DNA of 64,000 nucleotides, taken from positions 3,687,534 to 3,751,533 of the forward strand of contig OX595986.1 of NCBI GenBank assembly GCA_951394045.1, read 5' to 3'. The translations under genes were made by a program, and so were the position numbers. This DNA comes from Nitzschia sp. DOCU1. Lineage: Eukaryota > Bacillariophyta > Bacillariophyceae > Bacillariales > Bacillariaceae. Positions 11,532 through 22,308 of the stretch are shown piece after piece. Every line of letters begins with the position of its first letter. The stretch's first letter is position 1. Below the pieces are notes generated by a model. It did not search any database. It had not been told where the DNA came from and saw only the letters and a program-made list of their open reading frames with translations.

Positions 11532-12518
11532 TTATCCTTTGACAGCCCAGCAGGACAACCGAGTTTGTCGTCCTTCATCCCATCCCTTTTGTTCGTAGCG
11601 ACTTACGGCTGGAAGCCACTCGGAACGGTCGGGACACGGCTCGACCTTTTCGAACATGACGAACTCACGGTTGATTTGCTCCACAACTTGATGGCTCTAA
11701 CTAAAAAAGCCTTCATGATCGGTAGCAAGGAAGAACCTCCCCGCAGAATTGGACGACGATTTGCGAAGAATTCGATGAATTTGACGCAGCGTGGCCACTT
11801 GGACGACTCGCCATTCCTTATCTGAATCTCGAGGGAATGGATCTGGAAACGTTACCAGAACCACAGCGACAGAAGAAGAGGGAATGTGCGGAAATAGTTT
11901 GACCGCATCACCGGGATATAGACGAACATTCTCGTATACTGCAGCACAATTGTCGCATCCGACGCCATCGTAGTCGTCCGGCGGTGTCGGCCCAATTTCC
12001 GCCTCATTTCTTTCGCTGTTACCTTCAAAGGCCGGATTGTACGGATCGATTGACGGAGAATATAACGTGTATCCCGAGAAGTATGCATTTGTCTCGAGTC
12101 CTTTTACAACTCGTTGACAAGCCGTCCCCATGCCGTTCTTATTGATTTCGATTCCAACAAAGGAAGCATTTTCATCTTTCTTTCGATGGGCCAGTGCCAG
12201 CAAGTTTTCGCCTCTCCCCATTCCGATTTCTATCCATATATCTCGATTCGGTGCCCTCATCACCTCAGTCCAATCGATGATTGTTCCGTACTCCCTACGC
12301 GGCAGCCCATGCGTTTGCAGGATCTGCTGGATGGCTCGTTTTTGTGCTTTGCTGGTATTCCCACAGAGTTTGACCCACCACTTGGGTTTTCGTGGATTGT
12401 AATTTCCCTCACCCCGTTGCATTTGATTGAAATGCGCAAACTCTTCCACCTGTGGTGGCTCGTTTGTTATTGGCGTCAAATCATCCTCGGCATTATCCTC
12501 ACGTTGAGATCCGGCCAT
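11532..12518 (-). pseudogene. tRNA (guanine-N7)-methyltransferase, TrmB/METTL1 type, interrupted by in-frame TAG
   Basis: From ATG 12518 the frame reads a TrmB-type SAM methyltransferase that would make m7G46 in tRNA. It has WIEIGMGRGENLLA (SAM site), FVGIEINKNG, and the catalytic-loop FPDPFP. After RFFLATDHEGFFS a TAG at 11699-11697 interrupts the frame. The same frame then runs 54 more sense codons to TAA at 11532 and contains SRYEQKG, equivalent to the TxFExRG motif that closes the TrmB active site. The reading is 329 codons in total with the TAG counted. No GT-AG intron I tried removes the TAG in frame. A TGG-to-TAG change or a base-call error fits best; readthrough is possible. If real, the short product lacks a conserved substrate-contact motif. 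Confidence 0.75.
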
Positions 12519-13255
12519 GGTGCTGTCAATTATGAAGCGAAAATTAGCTGTCGCCACCGATATTCCATTACCACGTTCTTTGTACCGAGTCAAGAACAAT
12601 ACTTGTAAAATGTTTGCAATTTTAGTAGCTGTTTGTCAAGGTGGTATTCGGCTCTCGTCGCCTACATGTTTGGTCGTCGCTGTGCCTAAATCTCATCGTC
12701 AGATCTCGTGAATTTGATGGGTCGTTGTCGGGGCGAGATGACGCAGGATCCTCGCAGTGCAGGGCGACGGCCAGAACGGTCACGCTGGCACGAAGTATTG
12801 ATGATTGATTTGTGATTTGATTGATTTGCGCGCGCCAGTCGACCTTCGCTCCGAAGACTTGGCATCCGTTGGAATACTCATTTTTCGACCCGCCGATTTG
12901 GCACAAAATGTTGCACGAGCGGAATATGTCCGGATCAACAGCGGCGAGGGAGTATATGACGGCATAGAAATGTTCCAAAAGGGACCTTATACTATCGCCA
13001 AGTCTTGTAACAGCTCTTGTCGTGACAAAACACATGTACGAATTGAATCCCTTCACAATCTGGGCTTATTGGAATTTGTTTCCAAGAAAAGGTGCACTCC
13101 TCGATCGGAATCGAGCGAGGAGTTGCTTTCCTTCTCCACGCAACAACAAACAACAACAAATTCCACGCTCCATTATTACAACGATCAGTCTAGAAGTGTG
13201 ACTTTTCGCCATCTGATTACAACGTCTCGAGATCACAAACATCGCAAAAATCAAA
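12519..13255. other. Divergent intergenic region, TrmB gene / surface protein
   Basis: 737 bp with upstream regions of both flanking genes. Overlapping ORFs on both strands at 12622-13278 have no recognisable protein features. Confidence 0.4.
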
Positions 13256-14452
13256 ATGAAGTGTCATTCGCACTCTAGATGTCCCGTCAATAAAAGGATG
13301 GGCACAAAAGCATTCACAGTTTTGGTCGTATTGCTGTTGTTGGCGTCGGAGCATGTTGAGGCAAAAGAGGAAAAGTTTCCAACTATCAGTCCATCAGCGG
13401 CTCCCACGGAGTCCCCATCCTATTCTCCTTCGACAACATTTGCGCCAACGAACTCCACGACACCGGCACCTACTTCCTCCTCTACCGAGTCCACTACTTT
13501 GGATGCAACTGGAGCTGTTGTTGAAACTCGACCCCCAGCCACCAAAACCGTCACTCCCACAAGCTCACCAACCCAAAAAGGAACTTATGTAAATCACGTA
13601 CAACTACCAAGAATCGGAATCGACGTCATGGTCTCTGACGAGGATGCTGCTTCCAAATCGGTTGAAGATCTCGAAGTAGCCATGACAGACTTTTTTGAAA
13701 ATGTCTTGGACAGGAACAGCGGCGTAGATTCGTTTGACAAGGCGTCATTCGATTTCGATGTCATTGAGTCTTCATTCAATCGACGCCGACTGAAGACTGG
13801 CCTCAGCATAAATATCGAAGGCACTGCATATTTTGAAAGCAGGCCGCCATCTCCACAAGATCTTTCCCTGAATATCCATGCATATTTCGCCGTTTGGGGT
13901 ATTGAGGACTTGGAGGACTACCTTCGCCTCATCGGGCTTCCAAGCGCAAATGTTGTTGCGATGTACATTGATGGTGAAACCGTACAACATGCGGCGGGCA
14001 CCGGCTACAAAGCTGGAGCAAACGTTGAGCAGCCAGCATCAGAGTCAGACTCGACGATCTCAGCGGGGCTCATTGCTGCTTTGGCAGCCGCTTGTACCCT
14101 TCTCGTTATAGCTGTGGTTATTCTTATTGTGACGTACCGCCGTCGAAAACGGCTTTCTTCGGGCGGACGCTCTAGGTCTCGTCATCGAAAGGACGCAACG
14201 CCAATTAAACAGGCCGACAGCAGCGACTCTGAAGATGCAGCTCCGTCTCCAAAAACATCTCACACACCAATCGACGATGATGAACATTCTGTGGGAAATC
14301 TGTCGCTCGATATGTCTCTGTACACAACCGACGACTCTATTGTCAACCCTCCGCTACCAACAAAGCCATACAATACAAAACGATTGGATAAAGTGATTGA
14401 AATGGCCAAGAAGCATTCGGACGGGGCGAACAGGGACAGGCTTGATATTTAA
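13256..14452 (+). CDS. Secreted single-pass membrane protein with Ser/Thr/Pro-rich region
   Basis: 398 aa. A signal peptide (hydrophobic core VLVVLLLLASEHVEA, residues about 20-36) is followed by a Ser/Thr/Pro-rich stretch of SPSAAPTESPSYSPS type to about residue 100, common in heavily glycosylated diatom wall and surface proteins. Residues about 110-255 form a compact, possibly SEA-like or extracellular, domain. A transmembrane helix at about 268-295 (AALAAACTLLVIAVVILIV) is followed by RRRK stop-transfer and a phosphorylatable acidic cytoplasmic tail. ATG 13256 is the first in frame; Met15 at 13298 is an alternative that keeps the signal peptide. Function unknown. Confidence 0.75.
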   Translation: MKCHSHSRCPVNKRMGTKAFTVLVVLLLLASEHVEAKEEKFPTISPSAAPTESPSYSPSTTFAPTNSTTPAPTSSSTESTTLDATGAVVETRPPATKTVTPTSSPTQKGTYVNHVQLPRIGIDVMVSDEDAASKSVEDLEVAMTDFFENVLDRNSGVDSFDKASFDFDVIESSFNRRRLKTGLSINIEGTAYFESRPPSPQDLSLNIHAYFAVWGIEDLEDYLRLIGLPSANVVAMYIDGETVQHAAGTGYKAGANVEQPASESDSTISAGLIAALAAACTLLVIAVVILIVTYRRRKRLSSGGRSRSRHRKDATPIKQADSSDSEDAAPSPKTSHTPIDDDEHSVGNLSLDMSLYTTDDSIVNPPLPTKPYNTKRLDKVIEMAKKHSDGANRDRLDI

Positions 14453-14595
14453 GTCTCCTGCTCTTCGGGTCGAAAGCGTAAAATGTATTCGTGGCGTATG
14501 AAGGTAATAGTTTTATGATTTTATATACATATTGCGAGATTCTCGCGTGTCTATCGATAAGGATTGCTGATTTTGTGTGCGCGTGCTCAACTAGT

Positions 14596-15627
14596 TCAGC
14601 GAAATTGGTCCTTGGCCTTTCTTAACTTGCCAAACGCTTGTGCTGGTGTATCACTCCCCGAAGCTCCAATATTCTTTCGGATCTCGTCACTTAAATCGAC
14701 TCGCAAAAAGGGGTTTGCCCTTTTCTCTTCTCCAAGAAGAGTTGGGACAGTGGGCTCGTCTCGCGATCGTTTCGATTTGACGATGGCTACTCGATTTACA
14801 AGATCTGGATTGTTGGGTTCGACGCTCAGCGCGAACTTGGCATTGGAAGCCGTATATTCGTGGGCACTAGATAGTACAAACAGAGGTCAGCTGTCATAGA
14901 CAGTACGGTTGACAAACGTCGAAAGAACTTACCAATAGACGAGAGTGTCGTCAGGGAGCGCTCGAAGCCTCTCTAATGACGACCAGAATTGTTCGGGCGT
15001 TCCTTCGAACATTTTCCCGCAGCCCAACGAAAAGAGGCAATCGCCAACGAACACTTTGGATTGGTCTGGAAAGTAGTAAGCTACATGGCCCTTGGTGTGG
15101 CCACCCGCATCAAGGACCATGACCTTCGTGCCTGCAAATTCAAATGCATCACCTCCAACGACGGCATGGTCAATTCCTGGGATCTTTACTTTCTCATTCT
15201 TAGGACCGATTACGGTGACACCACTGCCTTTGAGCTCGAGATTTCCGCCGGTGTGATCATGGTGGTGATGTGTGTTAAGAATATGCGTAAGCTTCCAGCC
15301 GCGTCGTTCCAGTTCCTGTTTGTAGGTTGTTCCACAGGGCGTGTCAACGGCTGCTGTTTGACCCGAGCTAGGGTCATGCAACAAATAGCCGTAATTGTCA
15401 CTGAGGCACACAAATTGTGCCACAGAAAGTTCTGGATTCCGAGTTGCCATGGTGCTGAATATTCGATGGTTGTGAGAACTGGTTTGTGGGATTGTGGGCG
15501 AAACGGAGTAAACCCAAGCACTACTGGTCGATGCCTGCGTCGATAGAATTGCAAGAGCTGCTAAAGCGCACCCCCTTATTTTTTGAGAAGCCGCAACTTT
15601 GCTCAATGAATACAATCTAGTTGCCAT
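14596..15627 (-). CDS. Hydroxyacylglutathione hydrolase (glyoxalase II)
   Basis: Two exons, 15627-14933 and 14866-14596, with a 66-bp intron (GTAAGT...CTAG) and frame kept (321 aa). It hydrolyses S-lactoylglutathione to lactate and glutathione, completing methylglyoxal detoxification. The metallo-beta-lactamase site THHHHDHTGG is near residue 117, with GGHTKGH and the later VGDCLFSLGCGKMFEG metal and substrate loops. Exon 2 begins CAHEYT, giving the family's CxHEYT motif, and carries the C-terminal glutathione-binding helices (RVDLSDEIRKN). The first ~60 residues look like an organelle presequence, with a second ATG (MATRNPE) after them, so dual cytosolic and organellar forms are possible. 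Confidence 0.95.
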
Positions 15628-16249
15628 CTCTGTCCATTCCTTAATTCATTGTGAAGTAAGAGAAAGCCCTCAAACTAAACCTGCTTTTGCTTCCCTGCTG
15701 TTGGCCTTCGTTTGTTCGCAAAATCTGCTTCCAGCGTTTTCGGGAAGATACGTGTCGAATCCCCATAAATAGAAGGCAATACATTACTGACGTGGCGGCA
15801 GGTGACGTCAACGCAACAGCTGAACAGAAGAGCGAAAACTTTGATTCGGGATTGCACTGGGGATGTGGATTCTTTGGGCATCAACCGTAGCCAATCATTT
15901 CCCTAAGAAGACATCAGTAAGTCATGTCTTATTTACTTAACAAACTTCATTCCACTATGGGCTGAACAGTCACGAAACCTGTACCCACTCTGTCTTACTC
16001 GCGTCTTTGCAAAAGTTGCTGTCGGCTTGTCTGACGGTCCACATCGATGCTCACGCTGCCACTCGCAGCATCTGAGATTCCCTCTTCCAAAAACGACCCC
16101 TGCAACATTTTGATGGGTGCGACGACGAATGCTTTTGATACTGATAGTACTACTACTTGAGATACTACCAATACTACTATTACTATTATCATCCGGATAT
16201 GTTGTCACCGAATCGAAAGCAATAATGGTGGCGTTGCTTTCGTCGTCGA

Positions 16250-16546
16250 TTATAAGCATGAACGACGGGACGTTTCGTTCATCGCATCATCATCGGCAGC
16301 CGCCGGCGCCGCCGGCGCCGCCGCCGCACTTTCGTCCTCATTTGAAACAACGGCGCTTTCCTCCTCATTTGAAACAACGGACGGTAATAACCGACGACTT
16401 GAAAGACCAGCGATGTTGACGACATCATAATGGTGTCGAATATATGCAGCCGCCGATTTGATAGCAGCGCCGGTGGTGGGGGCGTCGTCGTAGTCATTAA
16501 ACGTCCTCGTTTGATTTTTGGAATTTGCAAATATCGGAAGGGACAT
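16250..16546 (-). CDS. Possible small low-complexity protein
   Basis: 98 codons from ATG 16546. The second half is repetitive: VVSNEEESA then VVSNEDESA, followed by an Ala/Pro run and ADDDA, and the DNA repeats 18 of 27 bases in tandem. The composition looks more protein-like than neighbouring frames, but there is no family match. It begins about 140 bp left of a dispersed element that also sits just upstream of the LRR genes at 56-59 kb, in the same relative orientation. Further exons to the left (open frames to about 15995) are conceivable. Low certainty. Confidence 0.25.
   Translation of the reverse strand: MSLPIFANSKNQTRTFNDYDDAPTTGAAIKSAAAYIRHHYDVVNIAGLSSRRLLPSVVSNEEESAVVSNEDESAAAAPAAPAAADDDAMNETSRRSCL
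16303..16380. repeat. GCC-rich tract and 27-bp tandem repeat
   Basis: A CCGGCGCCG tract at about 16300-16329 is followed by two copies of CCTCATTTGAAACAACGG (16336-16353 and 16363-16380), 27 bp apart. Confidence 0.8.
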
Positions 16547-16683
16547 GTAATGGGTATCGGTATCGACTCTTTCTCTTCCAAAGCACGTTGCTTCGGAGAT
16601 AAGACTTTTGGTAAGTCAGAGATAAGACAAAATCTAAGCAATTTCATTGGATAATGGTCACAGTTTGATTTAATGGATTCCCT

Positions 16684-16885
16684 GTAGGCAATAATGGCTC
16701 CCCTTTTGCTGCCCAGGCTTAGATCATTTCTGATCTTTGTTAAGTAAATCATTGTTCTTTCTTGGCTAAGACGTGGATCCGAATGGAATCTGCCACGATG
16801 GAACCCGAAACTTCTTTTTCTTTTTCCTTCTTTTTTCCCCTTTTCCCTCTTTTTTGCTGCCCTTTCCCTAAAAATTTTCGGATTG
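16684..16885 (+). repeat. Dispersed ~200-bp element, copy A
   Basis: Shares long blocks with DNA at 56651-56855, 57842-58046 and 59016-59205: a GTAGGCAATAATGG start, TTAGATCATTT, TAAATCATTGTTCTTTCT, GATCCGAATGGAATCTGCCA, and a closing pyrimidine tract of CTTTTTCC type. I see no terminal inverted repeats or target-site duplication, so its type is unclear. Confidence 0.75.
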
Positions 16886-17483
16886 AGTTACAATATGCCA
16901 ACGGGCGGACGACCGACGGCGCCACTGACTAATCAAATGGTACTGCAGTCTTCCTTACTTTGTCGGAAGCTGCAAATTACTAGAGCAACTTAGCTCTCGC
17001 CATTTCCCACTAGCTTGATATGCAGTGACAACAGCTCTTCTAGTATGACATTCCCTCTAGAGTACCTATTTGTGGAGTAAAAGCCCTTGCATCAAAATTC
17101 CAGACACCAGCCAACAAGTCCAAGTCCTTTTGCGTCCGACTCGAAGATCCAAATCACAAGTCTTGCAAGTAAACTTTCTTGTGCTGATTCGTCCACCAAC
17201 ACGAAAGTAATGTACTTGGTACAGAACAGCAAGACATGTGCACCTACTACCACAATCATAATACAATGGCTTCGCGGGCGTTGCGCGCCGCAAATTGAAC
17301 TGACTGCAAGGATATAATGTGCGACTCGAAGATCAAATCCAGAGTCCTGACATAGTTGTTCTTGCTAAAGTGACATTGAGAGGAGAGCAACCACAGCGAA
17401 CAAAGATGTACAATTCGGAGCTGGCGTCTTTGTTGACAACGGCCGACTAGGTAAATAGCCGACGCAAAAACGCCCCGAAGACT

Positions 17484-19121
17484 CTAGAAGGAGAGATCAA
17501 AGCGAGCAATCAGCCCACCAGCCATTTCCGAGGTCTTCTCAGCACTGTACAGAAGATCAAGAAGTTGTGCTTGATCTTGTAGAGTTTCCGCATATGCGCT
17601 TGCAAATAGATCTTCCATCGCCAAAAGTCTTTCGCGGTTATTCTCTTGATGGTCTTCCAAGTCGCGAATGTCACTAAGAAATTTGGCATGCAAGTCTTCA
17701 AAGTTCAAAGCCTGACGATCATTCGCGCGTTCACCACCAGAAGGAGATTCGTCGCGATTGTCGATACAAGCAGTCTTTGGATCACGGGCGGCGCCATCCT
17801 GAGCCGGAGTGACGATTGCACCGAGGGCTACAGAAGTAGGCTTTCGTGTCATGGGAGATGCCTCCAAATGGTCTTGATTAAAGGATTCTTCGTTTCCCGG
17901 TGTCACTGCAGGAAGCTTGGAAGCAAATGACTGGCCACGGCTGGAACCAGGAGTTGTGACGCCAGGATTGGCATAAGGATCGCGCTGTTCAGTGCTACGA
18001 GCTGGCTGTCCACTGGGAAGGACTCTCATTCCATGGCGCTGACTTGAACTACCTGGAGTTCTGGTGATCATATTATTCTCGGCGTTTCCAGACTGCGTCG
18101 GGAAAGATGGACTAGCCCCACGATGCTGACTTTGGCTGGTCTGCGCCGGCGGCTGCTTCCTAGCTGATGGTGGGACCGGAATCACACGAGTAGATTCGTT
18201 AGCAGTGACAAAAACTTGAGTGGGATCAAAAGTAGGAGCCCAATGGCTGACATTCGCTGCAAGGCCAAATTCGAAAGCAGCATGCTCGTTTCGGCTCTCG
18301 ATACTAGCGCTGGCATTGTTCATCTGATCAGTGGAAGATCCTCTGACCATCAAGGCAGAAGGGTTTGTGGTCCCAAGACTCAAATGACTTGTATTGCGAT
18401 CATCAGCATGTCCACCTTGGCGGAGCACAACGCCTTGCGAGCTTCTGGCGTCCGCGCCAGGAACGTTCACGCTGCGAATTCCAGCAGTCCCGTGTGCTTC
18501 TCTGGAAGGACCACGAGCTTGCTCATCTGAAGCCCGGGAAGCAGATCCCTCAACTAGTTGATTCTGGATAGTAGAAGGTCGAGTTTCATTTCCTTCAGAG
18601 GTCTTGGAACCCACTTGCGACGAGTCCGTCATGTTCGTCTTGCCTGCCGCATTGCCGGCGGGAATGATGCGAGTCATGCCAACGCTGCTTTCGCTTGCTT
18701 CGGTCCCCGAAGGATTGAGACCTTCAGCTCTGACTTCTTGTCCAGAATTATTGCCTTGCTTCGCAGAAGGTGAGTTCTTGAAGATGCGGAGTCCCGTACT
18801 TGCCGCACTCGCCGAGTCGTTGTCTTGCTTCTTCGTGACGCCTTGCATTTCTTCTTCCATGGGCGCAACGTCTGGAAAGGTGAAGTCGCTGTAGTCCACA
18901 CCGACACCAGATACGTCAAAGTGATTCATACCAGCCGCATCATCATCGACTGAGCTGTATTGCATCCAGCTCGAATCGTCCTCGAAACCCGACGACGTGT
19001 CATTCGATTTGTCGGTGGCAAGAAACTTGGCTTGAGTGGTAGTGGATGCAGCTGCCGGAGCGCTACCATCGTCGGAAGGCTTTCCACGAGAAAAACGTCC
19101 AAGGCCACCTCCACTTGCCAT
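17484..19121 (-). CDS. Large disordered protein with C-terminal coiled coil
   Basis: 545 aa from ATG 19121; the frame upstream has only TTG. About 450 residues are low-complexity, rich in Ser, Gly, Asn, Gln and Pro, with no named domain. Acidic patches sit near residues 45-95 (DYSDFTFPDVAPMEEEM). The last ~85 residues (NFEDLHAKFLSDIRDLEDHQ onward) are helical with a heptad pattern and end ARFDLSF. A scaffold or nuclear regulatory role would be a guess. It stands alone, with about 1.8 kb of gene-free DNA on each side. Confidence 0.6.
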   Translation of the reverse strand: MASGGGLGRFSRGKPSDDGSAPAAASTTTQAKFLATDKSNDTSSGFEDDSSWMQYSSVDDDAAGMNHFDVSGVGVDYSDFTFPDVAPMEEEMQGVTKKQDNDSASAASTGLRIFKNSPSAKQGNNSGQEVRAEGLNPSGTEASESSVGMTRIIPAGNAAGKTNMTDSSQVGSKTSEGNETRPSTIQNQLVEGSASRASDEQARGPSREAHGTAGIRSVNVPGADARSSQGVVLRQGGHADDRNTSHLSLGTTNPSALMVRGSSTDQMNNASASIESRNEHAAFEFGLAANVSHWAPTFDPTQVFVTANESTRVIPVPPSARKQPPAQTSQSQHRGASPSFPTQSGNAENNMITRTPGSSSQRHGMRVLPSGQPARSTEQRDPYANPGVTTPGSSRGQSFASKLPAVTPGNEESFNQDHLEASPMTRKPTSVALGAIVTPAQDGAARDPKTACIDNRDESPSGGERANDRQALNFEDLHAKFLSDIRDLEDHQENNRERLLAMEDLFASAYAETLQDQAQLLDLLYSAEKTSEMAGGLIARFDLSF

Positions 19122-20901
19122 GTTGAATGAGTATCTCAAATGCTTCTGACTATTTGTAGAACGTTACCGCACAACGAATCGACGATGAAGGAATGCCTTT
19201 TGGATTTTATGCCGAAAGAAGTGATGTAGAAGGAGAGTGCCGCCCCCGCTGTACGTGATGTGCTCGCGCGCGCCGCTTTTTGTTGCGCGCTCGACTCGCC
19301 ATGGTCCGACGTGCCATACGCCTTCCGATGTACGAGACCTTCCGGTAATAGTAGGTATGATACTTTGGATTCCCTACTACCGGTGCTGCTGGACCATGTA
19401 GTACGAGTAACACGTGCTAAATATAATGAAAGGAGCGGACTGCTAACATCGCAGTAACCAGCTATCCAAAAGCGTCGTGATCGAGAGCCGGGATGAAGAA
19501 ACAAGCTCCCCCACCACCAGCACCACAGCAGGAGGCACCAGCGGGACGACCGAATAACAACAAGAACAAGCAGTGGTGACAAGGACCACCCCCACCATGA
19601 CGTTCGTGAGAAGCAAAACGACGACCCAAGAACCACTCTAAGCGAGCTAGTCTGTCCCGTATTACTGAAGTCCTCCGCACGGATCATGAACAAGCATAGT
19701 ATCGTAGCACTATTAACGGTAACTGTCCTGTTGTTCTTGTTGCTTCTTCTACTACTACTACATACTAGTAGAACTACTACCGCCGGTAGTGCTGGTACGG
19801 TAGCTGGCTTCTTCTCTTTCCCATCGAGGGGTTGTTATCAGCACCAGTGGTCGACAACACAACAATCATATCTTCATTATTGGTGGTAGTAATGTAGTTC
19901 TCCTGTACCTTCGTACCTTCGCGTACTTGATTACATGTAGTGTATTAGTACAGCTATCATATGACACTGTAATTTCCTCGAAAGACGCAAATCGAGCGGC
20001 CACAAGGAGTAGTAACAACAGGTACAAAAAGGCCACCCAGCGGGAAAAACACATTCGAAAGATTTCGTTACTTTGTGTGGACAACGGGAATAGCCGTATC
20101 ATCTTGTAGTCCGCGTCATTGGTTTGTGCTATTGGGAATGCATTTTGAAGCCAATCGTGACAAAGGATAGGAACTGGTAGACATGCCACCACGAAAAAAC
20201 ACTTCAGCAAGATTTTGTTACGCCGTGCGATAAATAGCATAGGGCTATCGTCTTGTAGTCCGCGTCATTCATTGTTTACTTCGCTTATTTCCCATAAGTT
20301 TGTGGATTTGGATTGGAACCAAAATGGTGCATAATGTTTCGAGCATTTGCAGTAATGTTCCGAAGGGAGAAAATCGAGCCACGTGTATTGCCCTACAAGC
20401 CACCACGAACAACATATTTGTTCCTATCGATGATATCTTTCTCGTTTGCGAGTTTCTGGGGCATAGCGGTTTAGATACTACCGTATTCTCCGAGGTTCTC
20501 GACAATTTTCAAGAAGACGTGCCAAACTGCTAGAAAAATAATCCAGGAGTCCTATCTCAGACAAATTGCAGGCTTTCTGCGACTTTCTGTTAATAGTGCC
20601 CTATATCATTGACTATTATTGCCCTATGAACTGCACTTCACTTCTTCTGAAAACGCGAAGGAGCTTCCCATGTTTGAAGTCGAAGAACTGCGTCTTTCAT
20701 GGAATATTGGATGGATTCTACCGTACTAAAAGACAGTGCAATCTACAGGATGAAGCACACTGCGCTTAGAAATCGGATCTTTTCTCGCCCCGACAGCTGT
20801 ATTATCATGAAGAATCTGTAGCTGAGGCCATCTGGACCGGGTTCTTTTGCCGGATAGAGGAAGGATAGGCAAAATCTTTGCAGGAAATCAATCTTAACAC
20901 A
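19122..20901. other. Gene-poor region with simple repeats and a diverged duplication
   Basis: 1.78 kb. It has CTA/ACT trinucleotide runs at about 19745-19795, CAC/CAA-rich purine-pyrimidine tracts at 19500-19580, and a diverged direct repeat at 20032-20122 and 20185-20274. ORFs of 65-185 codons here have compositions dominated by these simple repeats, so I call none. Confidence 0.5.
20032..20274. repeat. Diverged direct repeat, two ~90-bp copies
   Basis: Copies at 20032-20122 and 20185-20274 both run GCCACC...GAAAAAACAC...AAGATTT(C/T)GTTAC...TAGC...ATC(A/G)TCTTGTAGTCCGCGTCATT. The final CTTGTAGTCCGCGTCATT is identical in both. Confidence 0.8.
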
Positions 20902-22002
20902 ATGCATCCTTTTAGGTTTCTGAACATGGCTACATTTGTCTCCCCGCTGCCAGTAGAAGAAGAAGTCCATGCAGTTTGCAGCATGTCTTCTTCAGACTTG
21001 CCCCAAAGCAGTGAAGAGACAAAAGATGCTCTTTTGGCAATGTTAAGCCACGAGCAAACAAGGTATCGGAAACCGATGGGTTATAGTCTTGGTCGCTCGT
21101 CAACTAATAGGGTAGACCAAGTCACAGAAGCATGGAGGCGGAAGATTTGTGAGTGGATCTTTGAGGTAGTGGACCACTTCTCATTCGACCGCGACGTAGT
21201 TTGGATCGCTCTCCAGTATCTGGACCGTTCCGCTTCAGCGATCAATGCTCGAAATGATATTTCTCGGCAGGAGTTTCAACTTCTAGCAACTACTTCGCTT
21301 TACCTCGCAATCAAGCTCCACGGCGAAAGCGATGCCGCGCAACAAGGGGGTCGGCTAAAGCTGAGGATCTCCGCTTTCGAGGAACTCAGTCGCGGATTGT
21401 TCACAGCTGCGACGATCGCAGCGACAGAGCAAAGGATTATGTCGCTCTTAGATTGGCACCTCAACCCACCAACCCCCCTATACTTCGTTGCGCACTTCAT
21501 GCGCCTCCTTCCAAAGTGGCCATCGCCTATTGGAACAATGAGGTATCGAGAATTCGCTGCTGAGATATACGATGTCGCCAAGTATCTTACAGAGCTCGCA
21601 TGCTTCAATGTGACTTTGTCAGTTCATACTGATCCTAGTATGGTTGCTTATGGATCTCTGGTCTGTGCCCTGGAAGTGGTTGCTGCACAGGCCCTTTGCT
21701 CAAAGGACCTTCAGCATTCGTTTCTGCTCAATATCGCCGGCCTAAACCCCTCGTGGACTCCTTCCGATGGCAAAGCCATGGAGGTACAGAACATTTTGCG
21801 TACAATCTCGCCGGAAACATTCGAGCAGGTGGCCACGCCTTACTTGTTCCATGTTATTAGTTTCACGGACTCTTGCGACTCGGTGGTGGAGGATGCCAGG
21901 AAAGAATCAAATCGCGCTTCTCCAGACTGCGTGTGCGATGATATTGCCTCGAGTGACTCTCAGTCGAGAAAGCGGCCTCGCATCGCCCCCGACCATTCCT
22001 AA
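20902..22002 (+). CDS. Cyclin, divergent diatom type
   Basis: 366 aa from ATG 20902 (an alternative ATG at 20926 costs eight residues). The cyclin N-terminal box spans roughly residues 70-190. It begins VTEAWRRKICEWIFEVVDHF and continues RDVVWIALQYLDRS and LATTSLYLAIKLHG, with the cyclin-box lysine in AIKLH. A second helical lobe follows (PPTPLYFVAHFMRLLP onward), matching the cyclin C-terminal fold. The tail SQSRKRPR looks like a nuclear localisation signal. Diatoms have many cyclins of this low-similarity type; I assign it there by inference. It would bind a cyclin-dependent kinase; the phase of action is unknown. Confidence 0.85.
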   Translation: MHPFRFLNMATFVSPLPVEEEVHAVCSMSSSDLPQSSEETKDALLAMLSHEQTRYRKPMGYSLGRSSTNRVDQVTEAWRRKICEWIFEVVDHFSFDRDVVWIALQYLDRSASAINARNDISRQEFQLLATTSLYLAIKLHGESDAAQQGGRLKLRISAFEELSRGLFTAATIAATEQRIMSLLDWHLNPPTPLYFVAHFMRLLPKWPSPIGTMRYREFAAEIYDVAKYLTELACFNVTLSVHTDPSMVAYGSLVCALEVVAAQALCSKDLQHSFLLNIAGLNPSWTPSDGKAMEVQNILRTISPETFEQVATPYLFHVISFTDSCDSVVEDARKESNRASPDCVCDDIASSDSQSRKRPRIAPDHS

Positions 22003-22308
22003 CGGTTTATCGACCATACATCAATACAAAGGTCAAACGCCGCAGGAGTTAAGTACTTCTTCACCTGCGGACAGCTACACCAAGAATAGTTACTAATTTA
22101 GAAATACACTCTTCACTGCCTTTTACTACAATTCATAAAGGATAGAACACGACATGCGACATGACACTATTATGTCAATTCTTCTCAATCGTCTTGCTCC
22201 ATCCAACGGCTGGGTGATGTCCTCTTTTGATATGAAGAAACTCATATAAAACAGCCCAACAGGAATATCGGGATTCCAAGCGGATTGACGATAATTTGGC
22301 CGACGTCA
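22003..22308. other. Convergent intergenic region
   Basis: 306 bp between the 3' ends of the cyclin and the carboxypeptidase. Nothing recognisable. Confidence 0.4.

Larger units (their letters stand above)
15628..17483. other. Gene-poor region with low-complexity DNA and a dispersed repeat
   Basis: 1.86 kb. It contains a possible small CDS (16250-16546 minus), a GCC-rich tract with a 27-bp tandem repeat at 16300-16380, an ATA/CTA-rich trinucleotide stretch at 16135-16195, and one copy of a dispersed element at 16684-16885. Everything else looks non-coding. Confidence 0.5.

Noticed and set aside
12622..13056. 144-codon minus ORF in the divergent region
   Set aside because: No domain or composition signal; overlaps ORFs on the other strand in a presumed promoter.
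16300..16380. CRISPR-like or satellite array
   Set aside because: Only two 18-bp copies next to simple GCC repeats; no regular spacers.
19136..19693. 185-codon minus ORF
   Set aside because: Trp/Ser/Leu runs arise from simple repeats; overlaps other random ORFs.
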